A stretch of DNA of 52,335 bases from NCBI GenBank assembly GCA_017432725.1, contig JAFRIQ010000016.1, positions 1-52,335 on the forward strand, in the 5' to 3' direction. The stretch comes from Bacillota bacterium. GTDB lineage: Bacteria > Bacillota > Clostridia > Peptostreptococcales > Anaerovoracaceae. A program made the position numbers and the translations under genes. A model generated the notes under the pieces. That model did not search any database. It worked only from the letters and a program-made list of their open reading frames with translations, and had not been told where the DNA came from. This document shows positions 25,872 through 33,194 of this stretch, piece after piece; positions within the stretch are counted from its first letter, which is position 1; every line of letters begins with the position of its first letter.

Positions 25872-26580
25872 ACTTCTGAACGGACTCAACGACGTTCCCA
25901 TATATTCCGTAAACGACGGACGCTTCTCATCATACGGAAGGGTGATCGAAGGCTATGACGTATCCGGTCTCGTAAGATATATGGAAGATCATACTCCCAT
26001 CCCGGGCGAAGGAAACGTATACGTAGCTTCCGATCCCGAGATGGAAAAGGATCCGTCAGTTTCAGTCATCTCATCCGCCTTCTACGGCGGAATGGCCGTT
26101 CAGGCGGGTTATTGCAACGGAAGGAACGACACGTATAACGGATTCGAATACCACAAGTCATCCGAGATCAATATAGCTGTGACCGACTTCATGCTTGTTC
26201 TCGGGCACAGCTACGATATGAGATACGACGAAGGTATCCCGAGCTACAGTATCTCTCAGGCAGAAGTATTCTTCGTGCCCCGAGGGACAGTTATGGAAAT
26301 GTACGGAAACACTCTCCACCTCTCGCCCTTAAGAGTTTGCGACGAAGGTTTCAAAGCCGTTGTCATCCTTCAGCAAGGTGTAAACAGCGAGCTTGATGAA
26401 TACGAAAAAGCAGCCAGAGACGAAAGCGCGGCAAAAGGAGACTGTGAAGCAAAGCTGCTGCTCAAAAGGGCAAAATGGGTGATAGCCCATCCTGACAGAA
26501 AGCCCCTGATCTCCCAGGGAGCCTGGCCCGGCGTAAAGGGAGAAAACAAAAGACTGTATTACAAAGAGGAAAGAAAATGA
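25858..26580 (+). CDS. DUF4867-type protein, candidate sulfoquinovose isomerase (SftI)
   Basis: A 240-aa cytoplasmic protein. The central part looks like a cupin barrel with a metal-site pattern (FEYHKSSEINIAVTDFMLVLGH, then AEVFFVPRGTVMEMYGNTLH). I recognise it as the family once called DUF4867, which I recall as the sulfoquinovose-sulfofructose isomerase of transaldolase-type sulfoglycolysis; I cannot verify that here. It overlaps the preceding gene by 14 nt and the next by ATGA, so translation is coupled. If right, it supplies sulfofructose to the transaldolase. Confidence 0.7.
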   Translation: MEMLKLLNGLNDVPIYSVNDGRFSSYGRVIEGYDVSGLVRYMEDHTPIPGEGNVYVASDPEMEKDPSVSVISSAFYGGMAVQAGYCNGRNDTYNGFEYHKSSEINIAVTDFMLVLGHSYDMRYDEGIPSYSISQAEVFFVPRGTVMEMYGNTLHLSPLRVCDEGFKAVVILQQGVNSELDEYEKAARDESAAKGDCEAKLLLKRAKWVIAHPDRKPLISQGAWPGVKGENKRLYYKEERK

Positions 26581-27920
26581 AGAAATTTCAAGCTGTATAT
26601 ATACCCGTTGGAGCTCCGACGTTCCATCTCGAAAGCGCAAGAGCAGAATTCGAAAAATCAGTGGAACTTCTCACAAGTCTGGATCCGGACACCGTATGCC
26701 CGGCTGACACGCTTTTCAGTCCCGATGAGGTGGATAAATATACTGAAAGCCTCGATCCGGACCTCATCGTTTTCCAGGACGTCACATTCGCCAATGGGGC
26801 GTACGTTCAGGAAGCGGTCCGCAAATTCCCTGATGTTCCCGTACTTCTCTGGACAGTAAGAGAACCGGTCATAGACGGAGGAAGACTCAGACTCAACTCC
26901 CTTACCGGAGCTTTTTCCGCAGCCAATACTCTGCGCCATCTCGGAACCAACAGTATGGAATACATATACGGCTCTGCGGATGAGGAAAACGTAAGAAAAA
27001 AGGTTTCTGCGGTATTCAGCGCCGCAAAACTGAAACTAGCCTTGAAGGGACTTAAGATCGCGCAGATCGGCCACACTCCGCAGGGATTCGGCTTCGGAAG
27101 AGCCCTTGACAACGAAATGCTCGCTGCCTTCGGAGTAAGACTCGACTCCATAGAAGCTAGAGAGCTCATAGATAAGGCAAAATCGTTTACAGACGATGAA
27201 TGTGCAGACTATCTGGAAAAGGCAAAGAAAGCCATAAAGGGACTGGAAAACACTCCGGAGAAGAACCTTCTTGATTTCGCAAGGCTTTACAAAGCCTACG
27301 ACGAATATGTGAAAGGCAACGGTATAGGCGCTCTGTCTTCGAGATGCTGGCCCGATTTCTTCACTTCCTTCGGAACGCCGGTATGCGCAGTGCTCGGAAT
27401 GCTCAACGATATGGGCGTAGCTTCCGCGTGCGAAGCCGATACCTACGGGGCGCTTTCCATGTACATGGGCATGAAGCTTTCCGGACAGCCCGTATTCTTC
27501 GGCGACCCCGTTTCCCTGAACGAAGATGAAAACACCGTATATTTCTGGCACTGCGGAACGGCAGCCTGTTCCCTCGCAAGGGAAGACACGGGAGCCTGCG
27601 CTGGAGTGCACTGCAACAGGAAGATAGGTCCGACCCTTGAATTCGGATGCAGAACCGCAGAGCACGTGACCGTGTTCCGTATAGGCAAAGACTGGGACGG
27701 CACTTTCAGAGCCTTTATCGCAAAGGGAGAAGCCCTCGATATGCCCCAGCAGTTCCTTGGGACTTCGCTGGTAGTCAGGACTGAAAACAACGCCGAACAG
27801 CTCGTATACGATGCCGTTGAAAACGGCTGGGAACCCCACTTCGTCGTCATATACGGAGATGTTTCCGAGGAGCTTGAGATACTCTCGCACATGTTGGATA
27901 TACCCGTAGAAAAATACTAA
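26577..27920 (+). CDS. L-fucose/L-arabinose isomerase family protein
   Basis: A 447-aa protein with the fold of FucI/AraA-type ketol isomerases (COG2407-like). Candidate metal ligands: Glu in ASACEADTYGALSMY, Asp in VFFGDPVSLNEDE, and His in VYFWHCGTAACS, with a further GAHC-like site (GACAGVHCNRKIG). The N-terminal half is a two-layer domain (DPDLIVFQDVTFANG, GLKIAQIGHTPQGFGF). It is the last gene of the operon, in ATGA overlap with the DUF4867 gene. A second isomerase beside DUF4867 is unexpected: it may be the true sulfosugar isomerase, act on another deoxysugar, or process a by-product. Confidence 0.82.
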   Translation: MKKFQAVYIPVGAPTFHLESARAEFEKSVELLTSLDPDTVCPADTLFSPDEVDKYTESLDPDLIVFQDVTFANGAYVQEAVRKFPDVPVLLWTVREPVIDGGRLRLNSLTGAFSAANTLRHLGTNSMEYIYGSADEENVRKKVSAVFSAAKLKLALKGLKIAQIGHTPQGFGFGRALDNEMLAAFGVRLDSIEARELIDKAKSFTDDECADYLEKAKKAIKGLENTPEKNLLDFARLYKAYDEYVKGNGIGALSSRCWPDFFTSFGTPVCAVLGMLNDMGVASACEADTYGALSMYMGMKLSGQPVFFGDPVSLNEDENTVYFWHCGTAACSLAREDTGACAGVHCNRKIGPTLEFGCRTAEHVTVFRIGKDWDGTFRAFIAKGEALDMPQQFLGTSLVVRTENNAEQLVYDAVENGWEPHFVVIYGDVSEELEILSHMLDIPVEKY

Positions 27921-27933
27921 CGATAAGCATTCG

Positions 27934-27964
27934 AAAAGGGCTGCCATCTAAGGCAGCCCTTTTT
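27934..27964. terminator. bidirectional terminator closing the sulfosugar operon
   Basis: AAAAGGGCTGCC, ATCTAA, GGCAGCCCTTTT: a 12-bp stem with A- and T-runs, between the convergent isomerase and SDR genes. Confidence 0.95.
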
Positions 27965-28726
27965 CTATTCGATGCCCTGCTGTTTGCACCATATGTTCAT
28001 GATCAGATCCACCGGAAGGTGTTTTACCAATCTCACCTGGCGCCTTACCGGCGCTCCGAGTATGGATACTTTCTTTTTCTTCTTAAGATCGATCATAGCC
28101 TGGTCTATGACTTCCTTCGCAGTGTACCAGCGGTCCACGTACTTGATGACTTCATCGTGCTTGGCCCTTTCCTGGAAATCGGTCTTTATCCACCCCGGAC
28201 ATACGCACATGACGTGGATGCCTCTTGACTTGAGTTCCCTGCCTATGGCTCTCGAAAAACTGAGAACGTAAGCTTTGCTTGCTCCGTATACCGCCTGATA
28301 AGGGACCGGCTGCCAGCTGGAGTTCGATCCCATATTGATTATGGAATCGCCTTTCTTCATATACGGAAGGCTGATCATGCAGAATGCCGTAAGAGCTTTG
28401 TCGTTGACGTCCATTATGCCAAGAGTCTCATCAAGATCCAAGGTCTCGAAAGGTCCGAACAGACCGTAACCGGCATCGTTTATGAGCAGGCGTATCTCGG
28501 GCTTTTGCTCCTCGAGCATCTTCCTGTACTCTTCGAAACGGCTCTTATCTGAAAGATCCCAAGGAAGCGTCCTAAGAGAATTCCGGCATTCGCTCCTTAA
28601 GGTCTCCAGCTTTTCTCCGTTCCTGTCTATGACCCATATCTCATCCAGTTCATATTCCCTGTCGACAGCATATACGAACTCTTTTCCCATGCCGGAGGAC
28701 GCTCCGGTAATGACCGCTATCTTCAT
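27965..28726 (-). CDS. short-chain dehydrogenase/reductase
   Basis: Classical SDR of 253 aa. The cofactor motif is VITGASSGMGKEF, with NDAG in place of the usual NNAG. The active site has Ser in NMGSNSSWQP and Y-x3-K in VYGASKAYVLSFSRA. The Asp after the second strand (IDRN) suggests NAD preference. It has AAGGAGAG before the ATG and follows the unknown membrane-protein gene by 14 nt, so the two are an operon. Substrate unknown. Confidence 0.92.
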   Translation of the reverse strand: MKIAVITGASSGMGKEFVYAVDREYELDEIWVIDRNGEKLETLRSECRNSLRTLPWDLSDKSRFEEYRKMLEEQKPEIRLLINDAGYGLFGPFETLDLDETLGIMDVNDKALTAFCMISLPYMKKGDSIINMGSNSSWQPVPYQAVYGASKAYVLSFSRAIGRELKSRGIHVMCVCPGWIKTDFQERAKHDEVIKYVDRWYTAKEVIDQAMIDLKKKKKVSILGAPVRRQVRLVKHLPVDLIMNIWCKQQGIE

Positions 28727-28740
28727 CTCTGTATCTCTCC

Positions 28741-30090
28741 TTACTTTTCACTGAACTTATCTATTAACCTGTAAACTATGTACATGGCGGCAACGCTTAT
28801 TATGGCCGCTATGTAGGTGCTGTCCACTTCGAGTATCTTATCCAGAGATCCTTCCACCGTACTGAAAGTGGACATGGCTGTCAAGATTATGAGGAAGCTG
28901 TTCTTGATCTTTTCGGAAGTCTTCTGCTCTTTTCTCTGGATAGCGTCTATCATATCTTCGAGAACGTTTTCCGTCTCATCGTACTTTTTCTCTATATTTT
29001 CGAGACCGAAATCCGATGACAGGAGATCCACGGATCTCTGTACCGTCGGCCAGCAGTAATGCTCCGTACCGGAGAACTGGATAGCCTGGGAAAGGTCTTC
29101 GTGTATGGCTTCGAGCTTTTCTTTCGCCTCTTTCGCCCGCAGTTTCTTATCCCTTATGTCGTCGGATATCCTGAACAGTTTGTGCTCAATATTCGAGGTG
29201 GATGCATCTCTCATGAGGAGCATCTCTATGAAGAAGATTTCCGTAGTCTGGTATTCCAGTCTCTCCTTGAAGGTAGGCGGCTTGAAAGAGCATATCTCAA
29301 GAAGCGTGGCGGTGGATGCGTACGTCCTGATCCCCTCGTACTGGGATCTGTCGTTTTTCTCCACTATCTCCTTCATATATCCGGCGACCCTTCCGTCTTT
29401 GGGGGATTCTTCATTGGCCAGACAGTTGATGCACTCCTGCTCGCTTACTTCGTTATAGGCGAACACAGCGCTCCTTTTCGAGCCCCACGGAGTCATCCTG
29501 ACCTTAGGCGACGCCATGAATTCGCTTTCCGTATATTCCTTTCCTTCGAACTCAATCCTCATCCTTCCGTGACGGAAAGCCTCGAGTATATGCACACCGT
29601 CATCGCAGTCCTTCACGTAGATTTCCAGCACGCAGAACCTCGAATAGGTATGTCTGTCCAGGAGTATGAATGCCGGGAAAGAGACCGTCTCCGTTCCTCT
29701 CGGCATTTCGGGATCAGGAAGGAAGCGAAGCTCGCAGCGTCCAAGGCAGCTCCTGTCGAAGGTCTTGACAGTTACCCTGCGCTTCTTTACTTCCTTCTTT
29801 TTCTTTATCCAGAGAAATTTCTTTTCCTTGGTCTCAGTCTCTTCAGCTTCCTCAAGAACAGTGAATCTGCTCTTGTACTCTTCGGAAGGGTTGACGAGAG
29901 ATTTCTTCCTCGAGCCTTCCTGAAGTTCCTCATCCATAGAATCTTCTATGGCTTCTATGAAGATCCTGCCGTCTTCGTTATCCGCGGAAGGAAGCTGCTT
30001 TACGTCTTTATCCATACGCCCCGGTATCATGAAAAGTACGTCGCAGTCCTTTAGCTGCTTTCCTACCACCTTGTCTTTCTGATTCATCAT
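28741..30090 (-). CDS. membrane-associated protein of unknown function
   Basis: A 449-aa protein that I do not recognise. The N-terminal 110 residues are charged, with a KKFLWIKKKKEVKKRR patch. The middle has a conserved-looking region (DRSCLGRCELRFLPDPEMPR, FPAFILLDRHTYSR). A long helical stretch (~300-395, coiled-coil-like) leads to two C-terminal membrane helices (SFLIILTAMSTFSTVEG and AAIISVAAMYIVYRLI). The helix-then-hairpin arrangement recalls CorA- or RMD1-like proteins, but the CorA GMN motif is absent. AAAGG lies 9 nt before the ATG. It is transcribed with the SDR. Confidence 0.65.
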   Translation of the reverse strand: MMNQKDKVVGKQLKDCDVLFMIPGRMDKDVKQLPSADNEDGRIFIEAIEDSMDEELQEGSRKKSLVNPSEEYKSRFTVLEEAEETETKEKKFLWIKKKKEVKKRRVTVKTFDRSCLGRCELRFLPDPEMPRGTETVSFPAFILLDRHTYSRFCVLEIYVKDCDDGVHILEAFRHGRMRIEFEGKEYTESEFMASPKVRMTPWGSKRSAVFAYNEVSEQECINCLANEESPKDGRVAGYMKEIVEKNDRSQYEGIRTYASTATLLEICSFKPPTFKERLEYQTTEIFFIEMLLMRDASTSNIEHKLFRISDDIRDKKLRAKEAKEKLEAIHEDLSQAIQFSGTEHYCWPTVQRSVDLLSSDFGLENIEKKYDETENVLEDMIDAIQRKEQKTSEKIKNSFLIILTAMSTFSTVEGSLDKILEVDSTYIAAIISVAAMYIVYRLIDKFSEK

Positions 30091-30129
30091 GACAGTTTAC
30101 CTTTTTTATCTGTTTTTTTTACCCGTATT

Positions 30130-30144
30130 ATTGTATCATATACT
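30130..30144. promoter_or_regulatory. overlapping divergent -10 elements
   Basis: The minus strand has extended -10 TGA-TACAAT (hexamer 30135-30130) for the 28741 gene; the plus strand has TATACT (30139-30144) for the GNAT gene. Both hexamers fit in 15 bp. Confidence 0.5.
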
Positions 30145-30154
30145 GGTCATGGAA

Positions 30155-30700
30155 ATGAATTTAAGAAAAAACAAAATCCACCTCCTGTCCTTCCAGAACA
30201 GAAGGATAAAGGATCTTTACGTAAGCGCTTTTCCCAAGATAGAAAGACTTCCATATTCGATGCTCATGAGGTACAGCCTCAAAAAAGAGATTGATATGTG
30301 GGGCTACTACGACGGAGGAAAGTTCATAGGCTTCGCATATATGATGATACTGGGAGACTATGCCTATCTCCTCTATTTCGCCACTAAAAAAGAGCTGAGG
30401 AGCAGGGGCTACGGTACGGCCATCGTAAAGGACCTAATGAAAACCTATTCCGACAAGAACATGGTCCTTGATATAGAGCCCGTGGTCCCGGAAGCGCCCA
30501 ATGCCGAGCAGCGCATCAGAAGAAGAGACTTTTACCTTAAACTCGGATTCTCCGACACCCTTTTCGAAATGACCGACGAGACCGGCGATTACCGCATATA
30601 TACCACCAGGCCGGACGATTTCGATATAAAGGAATTCCGCAAATTCTTCGATCTTTTCCCCGAAAGTTTCGATGGCACAGAGATCGTGGACAAGCACTAA
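30155..30700 (+). CDS. GNAT family N-acetyltransferase
   Basis: Acetyl-CoA-dependent transferase of 181 aa. The core motif A is LLYFATKKELRSRGYGTAIVKDL (R/Q-x-x-G-x-G/A), with FIGFAYMMILGDYAYL before it and FYLKLGFSDT after. I choose MNLRKNKIHLLSF as the start; an ATG two codons earlier lies only 4 nt after the -10. There is no ribosome binding site, so the transcript could be nearly leaderless. Acceptor unknown. Confidence 0.82.
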   Translation: MNLRKNKIHLLSFQNRRIKDLYVSAFPKIERLPYSMLMRYSLKKEIDMWGYYDGGKFIGFAYMMILGDYAYLLYFATKKELRSRGYGTAIVKDLMKTYSDKNMVLDIEPVVPEAPNAEQRIRRRDFYLKLGFSDTLFEMTDETGDYRIYTTRPDDFDIKEFRKFFDLFPESFDGTEIVDKH

Positions 30701-30733
30701 AAAAGAACTTCCGCCATTGTGAAGTTCTTTTTT
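30699..30733. terminator. bidirectional terminator between GNAT and the SpeE-like gene
   Basis: AAAAAAGAACTTC, a 9-nt loop and GAAGTTCTTTTTT; a 13-bp stem between convergent genes. Confidence 0.95.
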
Positions 30734-32331
30734 CAGCCTATTATGTCATCTATGAGGCCTTTAAGGCCTTTTTCTTTATATAGATCCTTGTAGTACGAGG
30801 CTTCGTCTTCTATGAGGATGTCTATGGTCTTCATACCTATGAGCTCGACGGGAGCCTTATCGTCTGTCCATATATGATCTCCGCCTGAAACCCTTTTCAG
30901 ATTGGCCTCGAGCTTTTGCATCATCCTTTTAAGATCCGGTGCCATGGACGCCGTCATGCCCTCCTCGAGCATGTCTTTCGGATCCCTTCCTACGGCTGCG
31001 AACAGTTCCCTGTTCGTCGCATAGGGAACGTCAACTACACAGACGTCCGTAAAAACGGAGGCTATTGTATCCGTCAGGTAAAGAGTGGTGTCGTCGTCGC
31101 CTTCCTCGCCGTGCATGTTCATATTCACTATCATCACACCGTCTTCATTTAAATGTTCTTTTACGAGAGTGAAGAACTCCACCGAGCTCATCTGGAACGG
31201 TATGGTTATATCCTGATAAGCGTCTACCATGATGACGTCGTATTTACCGTCGGAAGCGTTCAGAAAAGCCCTGCCGTCGTAGGTGGTGACCGGTATGGTC
31301 TCCGGCAGGCTGAAATACCTGTGGGCAAGATCCGTTATCTTTTCGTCTATCTCGACCCCCTCTATCTCAGCATCGGGGAAATATCTTCTGCACTGCAGCG
31401 CAAAGGTTCCGGTCCCCATTCCGAGGATCAGCACCTTCGGGTCTTCCTTCGACGCCATTACGGGCGCTCCGAGAGCGTAATCGTAGTACATGCCCGTAAG
31501 GGTATCGTTTTTCATGTATACGGACTGCACGCCTATCATTACGTTGGTGGAAAGCACGACTTCCCTGTCGTCTTCGCTGACCTGAAGGTAGTTGTATACG
31601 GACTCGCCTTCGTAAGTGAGATCGTCTATCCAGAAAGCGAATTTTGCATTGTATCCGAAGATACAGGATATGACGTATAAAGCGGCGCAGACTATGACTG
31701 CGGTCTTCTTTCCGCCTGTGAAAATGAAATACAAGGCTCCGAGCACCAGCAGTATGCCTGCGAATATGAGGAAGGTCACTGAAGTGCCCACAGCAGGTAT
31801 GGTGACGAAAGTGGGAAGGAAGGTTCCTATGATGCTGCCTACAGTGTTGCATGCGCCAAGGCGCCCCGCGACCCTGCCGCTTTCCTCCACGTCTGACATG
31901 GTGAAGCGTATGAGCGACGGAGTTACCGTTCCCAGAAGGAAAAGAGGATAAACGAATATTATCATGCAGGCCGCGAAAGCCGCCTATATGAGCATGTTGT
32001 GATTTATGGCAACGACTATGAGACCCATGATGGCAAGTATTATGTATCTGCCGAGGAACGGTATGAGAGCTATCCACACGGCTGCTATGAGGATGCGCCT
32101 GAACAGCTTGGCCGGATCAGGATCTCTGTCTGACCATTTCCCGCCCATTACGTTCCCTATGGCCATGGCTATCATGATGGTCCCTATGATTATGGTCCAC
32201 ACTATCTGCGATGAACTGAAATACGGGGCAAGCAGCCTGCTCGCTCCGAGTTCCACCGCCATGACGGACATTCCCGAAAAGAACTCCGTCAGGTACAGAT
32301 ACCATTTTTTCTCCAGTATGTTGATCTTCAT
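30733..32331 (-). pseudogene. membrane protein/spermidine-synthase-like fusion interrupted by an in-frame amber codon
   Basis: One reading frame of 533 codons encodes a multi-helix N-terminal part (EFFSGMSVMAVELGASRLLA, GNVMGGKWSDRDPDPAKL) and, from about residue 285, a spermidine-synthase-like methyltransferase fold (LILGMGTGTFALQCRRY, EGVEIDEKITDLA, IMVDAYQDITIPFQMSS). A single TAG at 31984-31986 splits it after ...INHNMLI; the frame resumes with AAFAAC and then MIIFVYPLFLLG. Relatives that I recall have a Trp here, so this looks like TGG to TAG. TAG is a normal stop elsewhere in the window. Either a real nonsense mutation or a sequence error. The start overlaps the PHP gene stop (ATGA). 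Confidence 0.75.
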
Positions 32332-33191
32332 ATTCCGAATATATCCTTAAAGAACCTTTTCATGCCTTCCGGGGGATCTATGCCGGGATCGTATCCCGTA
32401 TCTCCCAGTGTCACCAGTTTGTTCTTTCCGTGGTAGTCGCTTCCCGCCGTGACGTAAAGGCCGTATTTCTCCGCAAATTCCAGCATTTGGATTATGAGCT
32501 TCACCGTAAAACCGGAATAGAATGATTCCACTCCTTTGAGCCCCATAGCCATGAGATGCCTGAGTCTTTCGTCCATCTCATCTCCAACGATTAGCTGATC
32601 TCCGCTGCCGTATATGGGATGGGCAAGGACAGGAATACCTCCGGACCCAAGGACAGCGCTTATGACCTCCTGAGGGTTTATGAATTCGCTTTTGAGCCAC
32701 GCATTATCGATATAGTTTTTTATGGCGTCTTCCTTACTCTTCACATATCCGTATTTGACCATGAGATTGCCCAGATGCGGTTTCCCCGGGTTATCCATGG
32801 CAAGAAGCGCCGCTTTGTCTTCATCTGAAAAGATGAAACCGTATTCCTTCTCCACGAAGGAAAGCCGGCCTTTGAATTTCGTTATACGAAGTTCGTGGCA
32901 TTTATCGCAGAGAGCTTTTATGGGCGCTGCTTCTGGATCGTAGCCGTAAGCGAGGATGTGATACTTTCCGAGTTCGTCCCTTGAAGAAAACTCCGCTCCG
33001 GGTATGAAGAGAGGGTCTCTGTCTTTCAGCATACCTTTTACCATGCTGCTTCCCTTTACGGCATCATGATCCGTAACAGAGAATATCTTGATGCCCTTTT
33101 TTTTCACGTTAAGAAGTATCTCTTCGGGGGTATCGGTCCCGTCGGAGACTGTGGTATGCATATGAAGATCGATCTTTCCGTAAAAACTCAT
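32328..33191 (-). CDS. PHP-domain phosphoesterase (TrpH/RNase AM type)
   Basis: Metal-dependent phosphoesterase of 287 aa. PHP motifs in order: KIDLHMHTTVSDGTDTPEE (H-x-H), FSVTDHDAVKG, PGAEFSS, PVLAHPIYG and TAGSDYHGKNK. Relatives hydrolyse 3',5'-nucleoside bisphosphates (pAp) or trim RNA 5' ends; which applies cannot be read. It begins 3 nt after the fusion-kinase stop with no Shine-Dalgarno sequence, so translation probably depends on coupling. Confidence 0.92.
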   Translation of the reverse strand: MSFYGKIDLHMHTTVSDGTDTPEEILLNVKKKGIKIFSVTDHDAVKGSSMVKGMLKDRDPLFIPGAEFSSRDELGKYHILAYGYDPEAAPIKALCDKCHELRITKFKGRLSFVEKEYGFIFSDEDKAALLAMDNPGKPHLGNLMVKYGYVKSKEDAIKNYIDNAWLKSEFINPQEVISAVLGSGGIPVLAHPIYGSGDQLIVGDEMDERLRHLMAMGLKGVESFYSGFTVKLIIQMLEFAEKYGLYVTAGSDYHGKNKLVTLGDTGYDPGIDPPEGMKRFFKDIFGI

Positions 33192-33194
33192 ATA

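Noticed and set aside
31984..31986. Amber codon recoding (read-through or alternative code)
   Set aside because: TAG is the natural stop of several intact genes here (for example the ABC ATPase, the MscS-type gene and the transaldolase), so a nonsense mutation or base error is simpler.
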